In this document: piece after piece, positions 52,084 through 62,728 of the stretch
Layout of the letters: every line of letters starts with the position of its first letter
Position numbering within the stretch: position 1 is the stretch's first letter
Origin: Tetrahymena thermophila SB210
Lineage: Eukaryota > Ciliophora > Oligohymenophorea > Hymenostomatida > Tetrahymenidae
Assembly (NCBI RefSeq): GCF_000189635.1
Contig: NW_002476052.1
Span: 234,948-298,947 of the forward strand
Direction of reading: 5' to 3'
Length of the DNA: 64,000 nt
Notes under the pieces: model-generated
What the model was told of the DNA's origin: nothing
Databases searched by the model: none
The model's input: only the letters and a program-made list of their open reading frames with translations
Position numbers and translations under genes: made by a program

Positions 52084-54540
52084 ATGTAGCAAGAATAAGA
52101 TTCAGAACCATTAAAAAAGCTTTAAAAACTAGCATAACAATTAGAGTAAAATAAATAGCTTAGAGTTATAGATTTGGATGGATAAAAGGGATCATTTGAC
52201 AAAATTATCATAGCAGAGAATCTAATTTCTAAATCTCAATAGGCAATCAAAATAATTTCCATTTTCGATGGTATAGATTAAGTATCTCAAAAAAAACTCT
52301 AGGATGCTAAAAAAGAAGCTTTATTTTTGAAAAATACAAACCACCAAAACATAGTCAAATATTGCGATGAGTTTTAAATTGGCTTTAACTACTTTATTGT
52401 TATGGAAAAGTGTGAAAAAAATCTTTAGCAATTCATTGAAGACTTCAAAAGCCAAGAAACCGAAATCCCAAAACACATCATAGTCAACTTTGCTTGTCAG
52501 ATACTATCTGTGATCAACTATCTTCGCTAGTAAAACCTAGTGCTTAGAGATCTCTCCTTAAGAAATATCTTAATAGACAATCACAATCAAATTAAACTAT
52601 ACGATGTAGGTCTAGTCAAATAAGTGTAGGAAGAGTTCACCTTTTCTTTGATTCTCACAACATTTCCCAAAAGATCTCTGTTTTATTATCCTCCGGAATT
52701 ATTTGAATAATTTGAAATGAGTGGAGAACAGAATAAAAAGGATCAATTTAAAAATTTATTAGATGGAGATATTTGGGCATTTGGAATATGTTTGTATGCT
52801 CTAGCGGGAGCCTCTTAATAAGAATTTTCATCACTTAAATCAAAAGGATACCAAAAATTGACTTCTCTTGATAAGTCTTTGAATTCAATCCTTTCATAGA
52901 TTCTTTCTTTAGATCCAAACTAAAGGCCTAGTATTTTGTAACTTATTGATACTTTTGAAGATATGAGGAAGTAAATATGGACCTCTGATGATTCAGCAGA
53001 TCTTTTTCAGCGTTTTTTGCAGAAAAAGAAGGCTCATTAGTGGTATTTGGCATATCAATTTATTAGTATTTGTTGTCAAATATAACAAAATAACGAAACT
53101 TATTGGCATTATTTAGGATATACATAAAATGAATTAAATTTTTTTAGTGAGTCTATCAAATCATATTAGAAGTGCCTAGAGATTAATCCTAAGAAAGATA
53201 TTTGCTTTATGAATTTAGCAATAGCTTATAAGGAGAAAGGTATGATAGATGAGGCCATCAAATCCTATAAGAAATGCCTCGAGATCAACCCTAAAGAAGA
53301 TAGTTGCTATTATAATTTAGGAATAGCTTACAAAGATAAGGGCATGCTTGATGAGGCCATCAAAGCATACTAGAAATGCCTTGAGATCAACCCTAAAAAA
53401 GAAATTTGTTTTTATAATTTAGGGATAGCTTATAAGGCGAAAGGCTTAATTGATGAGGCTATCTAATCATATTAGAAATGCCTCGAGATTAATCCTGAAA
53501 AAGATACTTGCCTACATAATTTAGGAATAGCTTATAAGGCGAAAGGATTACTAGATGAGGCAATCAAATCATATTAGAAATGTATTGAAATTAATCCTAA
53601 AAAAGATATTTACTACATGAATTTAGGACTAGCTTATATGGAAAAAGGCATGCTAAATGAGGCAATCAAATAATATTAGAAATGCATTGAGATCAATCCT
53701 AAAGAGGATAGTTGCTATTTTAATTTAGGAATAGCTTATGAAAATAAAGGTATGTCTGGTGAGGCTATAAAATCTTATTAAAAATGCGTTGAGATCAATC
53801 CTTAACACGATAGCTGCTTATATAATTTAGGAATAGCTTACAAAGCGAAAGGCATGTTGGATGAAGCAATAAAATCATATTAGAAATGCCTAGAGATCAA
53901 TCCTAAAAAAGATATTTGCTTGTATAATTTAGGAATAGCATATAAGGCTAAAGGTGTGTACGATGAGGCTATTAAATCATATTATAAATGCCTTGAAATC
54001 AATCCTAAACATGATAATTGTCATATGAATTTAGGACTAACTTATTATGATAAAGGCATGCTGGATGATGCCATCAAATCATATCAGAAATGTCTCAAGA
54101 TCAATCCAAAACATGACATTTGCTATATGAATTTAGGAATAGCTTATAAGGGAAAAGGCATGCTGGAAGAGGCAATCTAATTTTATTAGAAATGTTTAGA
54201 GATCAATCCTAAAAAAGATAGTTGCTATTACAACCTAGGTATAGCTTATAAAGCGAAAGGCATGATGGATAAGGCCATTTAATCATATAAGAAATGCCTA
54301 TCACTGAACCCAAATCATAAAAATTGCTTGAAGAACTTAGAAATAGCTTAAGGAAAAAAAAATGATAGAAAAATAATAGAAATTAAGTAAGAAAAATAAA
54401 TGTTTAATTAGAATGAATGTGCTTAAAGAAATTAGATATAGAGAGATAATAATTTATCAAAAATATTTTAATTAAATGATCAATTTTTTTATGTTTCTTT
54501 ATTAATTAAATAAAGCCAGCCATTCCTGGTTTTAAATTGA
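52084..54540 (+). CDS. protein kinase-like domain fused to about 12 TPR repeats (copy B)
   Basis: One frame of 818 residues runs from ATG 52084 to TGA 54538-54540. The kinase part is closely similar to copy A: AIKII (Lys56), LVLRDLSLRNILID (Arg and Asp of HRD kept, Lys replaced by Ser), KLYDVG for DFG, YYPPELF, and DGDIWAFGICLYALAG. It is thus nearer to a canonical catalytic loop than copy A. TPRs of the type LGIAYKAKGMLDEAIKSYQK then CLEINPKKD follow from about residue 345, about 12 units against about 20 in copy A, and they are more diverged from each other. After NCLKNLEIAQGKKN the frame reads on for about 60 further residues. In copy A a TGA comes at this place because one base differs in the A-run. 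The tail is probably neutral. Role inferred: signalling kinase or pseudokinase with a TPR binding arm. Confidence 0.9.
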
Positions 54541-55580
54541 ATATATGTAATCAGTGGAATTTGTAAAAATATTAATATATAAATGAATAAATCGCTGTCT
54601 AAGTTTTTTTCTTTATTTTTTTAAATCAGAATTTATCTAACAGATAGAATTAATATTCTAAAAAATGTAAATTTTATTTGTCTTTTTCTATACTTACTAT
54701 TTATTTGTATGTATTTTTAATTAACTTTTTTAATTGAAGAAAAAAAGAAAATAAATTGATTATTGTTTGTTTTTTTTTTATTTGATTAAAATCTTTCATT
54801 CATAAAAAATAAATACATAAAAAAAACAGAAAATTAATTAATTAAACGATTTGCATTTTTCTAGAATATTTAGAGAACATTTTTTTATATAAAATAAGAT
54901 AAGCATTTTAAAATTTATAATACCACATTAATAAAAAATTACATAAATTCTTGATATGAAATAAGCTTATAAAAGCCAAATTCAACATTACGATTTTTAA
55001 ATTGATTAATTTACTCTAAATATTATTGAATGAATAAATGATAATTTAAAAAACAATTATTTTATGATTTTAAAAAATATAAAATGAAAAAAATGATAAT
55101 AAGATAAATTAAAAATTTGAGAAAAAAAAAACAAAAATAAACATGATAAACAAAAAAGTTAAAATAAAAAGTAAAATTTGATTTCTCACTGAGGTTTTAT
55201 TTAAATCATGGCATCTAATTAATCAAGATAAATAAAAAAAAAGGATAAAAATATGATTGATGGATAATATTTAAGATTAAAATATAACTGGCATATAAAG
55301 TTTAGCATCTATATAATTTAATAAGATGTAATATAACACTAAAAATTTCAAATTGTTTGATCGTTTTTGGAGAAACAAAAAAGTTTGCTTAAGAGCATTT
55401 AATTTTTAATTTTTTATAAATAATTTATTTACTTACAAAAATATGAATGATATTTAAAAATATAAAATCAATAATAAAATCTATTTATATTTATATTTTA
55501 GGTTTAAATTTTTTTCAAAATATTATATAATACTATTCAAACATTTTATATTTATTCATCCTTTTTTCAATACTTGTTTA
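54541..55580. other. intergenic; 3' flank of LRR-3
   Basis: A/T-rich. The part at 55170-55400 (GTTTGATCGTTTTTGGAGAA and neighbours) is the inverse-orientation counterpart of the LRR-1 3' flank. No gene. Confidence 0.6.
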
Positions 55581-58500
55581 TCATAAGAAATTAAAGATAA
55601 CTAATCTTTTTGATTTACAACACTTGCTTTTTACTTTGAATTTTTATGATATATTCATTGAGTTTTAACTTTTATAATAAATTTGTGTAAATTATTAATA
55701 AATATCAAAATAGAATAAACTTTTAAATTAAAAATTATTCTTTAAATTAATAAATAAAATAATATTAGTTGAATAAAAAAGATAAAAAAATAAAATAAAT
55801 AAAAGCTATAAAATAAATTCAATGAGCTTTTTTGTTTTATTTTCATTTTTTTTTGTTTAAAATATCACAATCCTAAACAAATAAACTGTTTTTACCTAAG
55901 GCCAAGTGTCAAATACGAGAGATTAATGCAATTTGCTAAAGCAGAAACTAAGCCTGATGCACCTTCATCACCAATTTAATTTTCACTTTTTAAATATTGA
56001 AGAAAAAATATATTGTTAAAAAGTTAATTAGAAGGAAAAAATGAAGAAAAAATATGAAATAATAAGATTAATCAATTAATAATAAAAGCAAAATTTGAAA
56101 ATAAAATGATGAGCTTAATTAACAAAGAAAGAACAAAAAAAAAGCAAGCAAAATAAAAAGAAAAAGAAAAAAGAGCTTTATTGTTTTTAATTAGTTTTTA
56201 TAATTAAAAATATCACAATCCAAATCTAATAAACTGTTTTTACAGAAGGTAAAGTGTCAAATTTGAGAGATTAATGCAATTTGCTAAAGCTGAACCTAAG
56301 CCTGATACACCCATTGCACCAATTTTATTTCCACTTTTTAAATATTGAAGAAAAAATATATCATTAAATAGTTAATTAGAAGATTGTTTTTAATTAGTTT
56401 TTATAATTAAAAATATCACAATCCAAATCAAATAAACTGTTTTTACTGAAGGTCAAGTGTCAAATTGGAGAGATTAATGCAATTTGCTAAAGATGAACCT
56501 AAGCCTGATGCACCTTCATCACCAATTTAATTTTCACTTTTTAAATATTGAAGAAAAAATACATCATTAAATAGTTAATTAGAAGGAAAAAATGAAGAAA
56601 AAATATGAAATAATAAGATTAATCAATTAAAAATAAAAGCAAAATTTAAAAATAAAATAATGAGCTAAATTAACAAAGAAAGAACAAAAAAAAAGCAAGC
56701 ACAATAAAAAATAAAAGAAAAAAGAGCTTTATTGTTTTTAATTAGTTTTTATAATTAAAAATATCACAATCCAAATCAAATAAACTGTTTTTACTGAAGG
56801 TAAAGTGTCAAATTTGAGAGATTAATGCAATTTGCTAAAGCAGAACCTAAGCCTGATGCACCCATTGCACCAATTTAATTTTCACTTTTTAAATATTGAA
56901 GAAAAAATATATCATTAAATAGTTAATTAGAAGGAAAAAATGAAGAAAAATACGAAATAATAAGATTAATTAATTAATAATAAAAGGAAAATTTGGAAAT
57001 AAAATGATGAGCTAAATTAACAAAGAAAGAACAAAAAAAAGCAAGCACAATAAAAAGAAAAAGAAAAAAGAGCTTTATTGTTTTTAATTAGTTTTTATAA
57101 TTAAAAATATCACAATCCAAATCAAATAAACTGTTTTTACTGAAGGTAAAGTGTCAAATTTGAGAGATTAATGCAATTTGCTAAAGCAGAAACTAAGCCT
57201 GATGCACCTTTATCACCAATTTTATTGTCACTTTTTAAATATTGAAGAAAAAATATATCATTATATAGTTAATTAGAAGGAAAAAATGAAGAAAAAATAT
57301 GAAATAATAAGATTAATTAATTAATAATAAAAGCAAAATTTGAAAATAAAATGATGAGCTAAATAAGCAAAATAAAAAGAAAAAAGAGCTTTATTGTTTT
57401 TAATTCGTTTAAATAATAAAAAATATCACAATCTAAAACAAATAAACTGTTTTTACCGAAGGTAAAGTGTCAAATTTGAGAGATTAATGCAATTTTCTAA
57501 AGATGAACCTAAGCCTGATGCACCAATTGCACCAATTTTATTTCCACTTTTTAAATATTGAAGAAAAAATATATCATTAAATAGTTAATTAGAAGATTGT
57601 TTTTAATTAGTTTTTATAATTAAAAATATCACAATCCAAATCAAATAAACTGTTTTTACTGAAGGTCAAGTGTCAAATTGGAGAGATTAATGCAATTTGC
57701 TAAAGATGAACCTAAGCCTGATGCACCTTCATCACCAATTTAATTTTCACTTTTTAAATATTGAAGAAAAAATACATCATTAAATAGTTAATTAGAAGGA
57801 AAAAATGAAGAAAAAATATGAAATAATAAGATTAATCAATTAAAAATAAAAGCAAAATTTAAAAATAAAATAATGAGCTAAATTAACAAAGAAAGAACAA
57901 AAAAAAAGCAAGCACAATAAAAAATAAAAAGAAAAAAGAGCTTTATTGTTTTTAATTAGTTTTTATAATTAAAAATATCACAATCCAAATCAAATAAACT
58001 GTTTTTACCCAAGGTCAATTGTCAAATCCGAGAGATTAATGCAATTTGCTAAAGCAGAACCTAAGCCTGATGCACCTATTGCACCAATTTAATTTTTACT
58101 TTTTAAATATTGAAGAAAAAATATATCATTAAATAGTTAATTAGAAGGAAAAAATGAAGAAAAAATATGAAATAATAAGAAATAAATAATAAAAGAAAAA
58201 GTTGAAAATAAAATGATGAGCTAAATTAACAAAGAAAGAACAAAAAAAAAGCAAGTAAAAGAAAAAGAAAAAAGAGCTTTATTGTTTTTAATTAGTTTTT
58301 ATAATTAAAAATATCACAATCCAAATCAAATAAACTGTTTTTACCTAAGGTAAATTGTCAAATCCGAGAGATTAATGCAATTTGCTAAAGCAGAAACTAA
58401 GCCTGATGCACCCATTGCACCAATTTTATTCCTACTTTTTAAATATTGAAGAAAAAATATATCATTAAATTGTTAAATAGAAGGTAAAAATGAAGAAAAA

Positions 58501-61500
58501 ATATGAAATAATAAGATTAATTAATTAATAATAAAAGCAAAATTTGAAAATAAAATGATGAGCTAAATTAACAAAGAAAGAACAAAAAAAAAGCAAGTAA
58601 AAGAAAAAGAAAAAAGAGCTTTATTGTTTTTAATTAGTTTTTATAATTAAAAATATCACTATCCAAATCAAATAAACTGTTTTTACTAAAGGTCAAGTCT
58701 CAAATTTGAGAGATTAATGCAATTTGCTAAAGCAGAACCTAAGTCTGATGCACCTTCATCACCAATTTAATTGTTACTTATTAAATATTGAAGTAAAATT
58801 TATCATTAAATAGTTAATTAGAAAGAAAAAATGAAGAAAAAATATGAAATAATAAGATTAATTAATTAATAATAAAAGCAAAATTTGAAAATAAAATGAT
58901 GAGCTAAATTAACAAAGAATGAACAAAAAAAAGCAAGCAAAGTAAAAAGAAAAAAGAGCTTTATTGTTTTTAATTAGTTTAAATAATAAAAAATATCACA
59001 ATCTAAAACAAATAAACTGTTTTTACCGAAGGTAAAGTGTCAAATTTGAGAGATTAATGCAATTTTCTAAAGATGAACCTAAGCCTGATGCACCAATTGC
59101 ACCAATTTTATTTCCACTTTTTAAATATTGAAGAAAAAATATATCATTAAATAGTTAATTAGAAGGAAAAAATGAAGAAAAAATATGAAATAATAAGATT
59201 AATCAATTAATAATAAAAGCAAAATTTGAAAATAAAATGATGAGCTAAATTAACAAAGAAAGAACAAAAAAAAAGCAAGTAAAAGAAAAAGAAAAAAGAG
59301 CTTTATTGTTTTTAATTAGTTTTTATAATTAAAAATATCACAATCTAAATCAAATAAACTGTTTTTACCCAAGGTCAATTGTCAAATCCGAGATATTAAT
59401 GCAATTTGCTAAAGCAGAACCTAAGCCTGATGCACCCATTGCACCAATTTTATTCCTACTTTTTAAATATTGAAGAAAAAATATATCATTAAATTGTTAA
59501 ATAGAAGGTAAAAATGAAGAAAAAATATGAAATAATAAGATTAATTAATTAATAATAAAAGCAAAATTTGAAAATAAAATGATGAGCTAAATTAACAAAG
59601 AAAGAACAAAAAAAAAGCAAGTAAAAGAAAAAGAAAAAAGAGCTTTATTGTTTTTAATTAGTTTTTATAATTAAAAATATCACTATCCAAATCAAATAAA
59701 CTGTTTTTACTAAAGGTCAAGTCTCAAATTTGAGAGATTAATGCAATTTGCTAAAGCAGAACCTAAGTCTGATGCACCTTCATCACCAATTTAATTGTTA
59801 CTTATTAAATATTGAAGTAAAATTTATCATTAAATAGTTAATTAGAAAGAAAAAATGAAGAAAAAATATGAAATAATAAGATTAATTAATTAATAATAAA
59901 AGCAAAATTTGAAAATAAAATGATGAGCTAAATTAACAAAGAAAGAACAAAAAAAAAGCAAGAACAATAAAAAATAAAAGAAAAAAGAGCTTTATTGTTT
60001 TTAATTAGTTTTTATAATTAAAAATATCACAATCCAAATCAAATAAACTGTTTTTACCTAAGGCTAATTATCAAATCCGAGAGATTAATGCAATTTGCTA
60101 AAGCAGAACCTAAGCCTGATGTACCCATTGCACCAATTTTATTTCCACTTTTTAAATATTGAAGAAAAAATATATCATTAAATAGTTAATTAGAAGGAAA
60201 AAATGAAGAAAAAATATGAAATAATAAGATTAATTAATTAATAATAAAAGCAAAATTTGAAAATAAAATGATGAGCTAAATTAACAAAGAATGAACAAAA
60301 AAAATAAAGCACAATAAAAAAAAAAGAAAAAAGAGCTTTATTGTTTTCTATTAGTTTTTATAATAAAAAATATCACAATCTAAAACAAATAAACTGTTTT
60401 TACTAAAGGTCAATTATCAAATTTGAGAGATTAATGCAATTTGCTAACGCAGAAACTAAGCCTGATGCACCTTCATCACCAATTTAATTTTCACTTTTTA
60501 AATATTAAAGAAAAAATACATCATTAAATAGTTAATTAGAAGGAAAAAATGAAGAAAAATACGAAATAAAAAGATTAATTAATTAATAATATAAGCCAAA
60601 TTTAAAAATAAAATGATGAGCTAAATTAAAAAAGAAAGAACAAAAAAAAGCAAGCACAATGAAAAGAAAAAGAAAAAAGAGCTTTATTGTTTTTAATTAG
60701 TTTTTATAATTAAAAATATCACAATCTAAATCAAATAAACTGTTTTTACCCAAGGTCAATTGTCAAATCCGAGAGATTAATGCAATTTGCTAAAGCAGAA
60801 CCTAAGCCTGATGCACCTTCATCACCAATTTAATTTTCACTTTTTAAATATTGAAGAAAAAATATATCATTAAATAGTTAATTAGAAGGAAAAAATGAAG
60901 AAAAAATATGAAATAATAAGATTAATCAATTAATAATAAAAGCAAAATTTGAAAATAAAATGATGAGCTAAATTAACAAAGAAAAAACAAAAAAAAAGCA
61001 AGCACAATAAAAAGAAAAAGAAAAAAGAGCTTTATTGTTTTTAATTAGTTTTTATAATTAAAAATATCACAATCTAAATCAAATAAACTGTTTTTACCCA
61101 AGGTCAATTGTCAAATCCGAGAGATTAATGCAATTTGCTAAAGCAGAACCTAAGCCTGATGCACCTTCATCACCAATTTCATTTACTCTTTTTAAATATT
61201 GAAAAAAAAATATATCATTAAATAGTTAATTAGAAGGAAAAAATGAAGAAAAAATATGAAATAATAAGATTAATTAATTAATAATAAAAGCAAAATTTGA
61301 AAATAAAATGATGAGCTAAATTAACAAAGAAAGAACAAAAAAAAAGCAAGCACAATAAAAAGAAAAAGAAAAAGAAAAAGAAAAAGAAAAAAGAGCTTTA
61401 TTGTTTTTAATTAGTTTTTATAATAAAAAATATCACAATCTAAAACAAATAAAGTGTTTTTACCTAAGGTCAAGTGTCAAATTTGAGAGATTAATGCAAT

Positions 61501-62728
61501 TTGCTAAAGCAGAAACTAAGCCTGATGCACCTTCATCACCAATTTAATTTTCACTTTTTAAATATTGAAGAAAAAATATATCATTATATAGTTAATTAGA
61601 AGGAAAAAATGAAGAAAAAATATGAAATAATAAGATTTATTAATTAATAATAAAAGGAAAATTTGAAAATAAAATGATGAGCTAAATAAATTAACAAAGA
61701 AAGAACAAAAAAAAAGCAAGCACAATAAAAAGAAAAAGAAAAAAGAGCTTTATTGTTTTTAATTAGTTTTTATAATAAAAAATATCACAATCTAAAACAA
61801 ATAAAGTGTTTTTACCTAAGGTCAAGTGTCAAATTCGAGAGATTAATACAATTTGCTAAAGCATAACCTAAGCCTGATGCACCTTCATCACCTATTTCAG
61901 AAGGGCTAAGCGGCTCGAGTGGGCGAGTCGGAGGGTCTTAGCAGTGATATCGGGGGTTCGAATCCTATACCGCCCCCTTTATTTCGAAAAATTCCATGTA
62001 AAAATGTGAATGTTACCAGCGGTCTCCTTGGTAGGAGGGAAGGGCCAAATCTGATAGGAGGTAAAGAGGAGGCCCCATTCTGAACAGAAGATCTGGAATA
62101 CAAATGGGAAGCGAGCATAATGCGTAGTCAAATCATGGAAGATTAGTAGAAATGCCATTAGGGTGTAGGTGACCCTTCCCTTCTAGTATATTACCCACAA
62201 TTATATATAAATAAATTGGTATACGTATAATAATAATGTATAAGTAATTATATATAGGGCCCCTATCCCGAGTGCATGTAACCATGTGCGAGTATGTATG
62301 TATGTATCACCTATTTCATTTACTCTTTTTAAATATTGAAGAAAAAATATATCATTAAATAGTTAATTAGAAGGAAAAAATGAAGAAAAAATATGAAATA
62401 ATAAGATTAATTAATTAATAATAAAAGCAAAATTTGAAAATAAAATGATGAGCTAAATTAACAAAGAAAGAACAAAAAAAAAGCAAGCACAATAAAAAGA
62501 AAAAGAAAAAGAAAAAGAAAAAAGAGCTTTATTGTTTTAAATTAGTTTTTATAATTAAAAATATCACAATCCAAATCAAATAAACTGTTTTTACTAAAGG
62601 TCAAGTGTCAAATTTGAGAGATTAATGCAATTTGCTAAAGCAGAACCTAAGTCTGATGCACCTTCATCACCAATTTAATCAGATGTAAACTCATCGAAGA
62701 CCCTATTACAATAAAGATAATTCACCAT
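55581..62728 (-). CDS. LRR-3: tandem one-LRR-per-exon gene, apparently full length
   Basis: About 20 LRR exons plus a terminal exon on the minus strand. The first exon (62728 to about 62595) has its own ATG: MVNYLYCNRVFDEFTSDQIG leads straight into an LRR. The next LRR exon (about 62330-61825) carries the SINE-like insert. LRR exons then recur about every 345 bp (for example near 61510, 61150, 60800, 60110, 59420, 58735, 57190 and 56845), with two closer pairs (56.3-56.5 kb and 57.5-57.7 kb) where most of the intron is deleted. Phase is 2-2; introns run GTAAAAACAG to AATATTTAAAAAG. Consensus is IGDEGASGLGSALANCIN LSNLTLDL. The terminal exon (about 55677-55581) ends SKCCKSKRLVIFNFL. Introns are almost as similar between units as exons, so the array expanded recently. 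The frame survives only if the SINE is spliced out. Function unknown; predicted protein-binding solenoid. Confidence 0.8.
56222..60000. repeat. higher-order duplications inside LRR-3
   Basis: The two-unit block 56222-56720 is nearly identical to about 57425-57930: same shortened intron, same GATGAACC variant exon, same CCTTCATCACC follow-up. A second two-unit block, about 58290-58985, is repeated at about 59310-60000 with the same TATCACTATCC, CAAGTCTCAAATTTG and TTACTTATTAAAT variants. Units therefore moved as pairs or triples. Confidence 0.85.
61887..61899. repeat. left target-site duplication of the SINE
   Basis: ATCACCTATTTCA, identical to 62306-62318. In unoccupied sister units the site reads ATCACCAATTTCA or close variants, so the duplicated sequence is LRR-exon sequence. 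Confidence 0.92.
61900..62305 (+). mobile_element. tRNA-derived SINE-like retroposon, 406 bp
   Basis: A sharply bounded island of higher GC inside a very AT-rich LRR exon. The plus-strand head has an A-box-like CGGCTCGAGTGG (61911-61922) and an exact pol III B box GGTTCGAATCC (61955-61965), in the order and spacing of a tRNA gene. The head resembles the D-arm of tRNA-Leu or tRNA-Ser but does not fold as a sound tRNA. An unrelated body of about 300 bp follows, then a tail of TATG repeats (62293-62305). Perfect 13-bp direct repeats flank it. No protein is encoded; the 70-codon frame seen on the minus strand is a by-product of the GC content. No run of four T lies inside, so pol III would end in the flank. 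The element is antisense to LRR-3. Confidence 0.85.
62306..62318. repeat. right target-site duplication of the SINE
   Basis: ATCACCTATTTCA, directly after the TATG tail. It continues into the normal LRR exon edge and intron end (CTCTTTTTAAATATTG). Confidence 0.92.

Noticed and set aside
61906-62118. 70-codon standard-code frame on the minus strand
   Set aside because: It lies wholly inside the SINE-like element, overlaps its tRNA-like head in antisense and has no protein family features. It is a chance frame from higher GC content.
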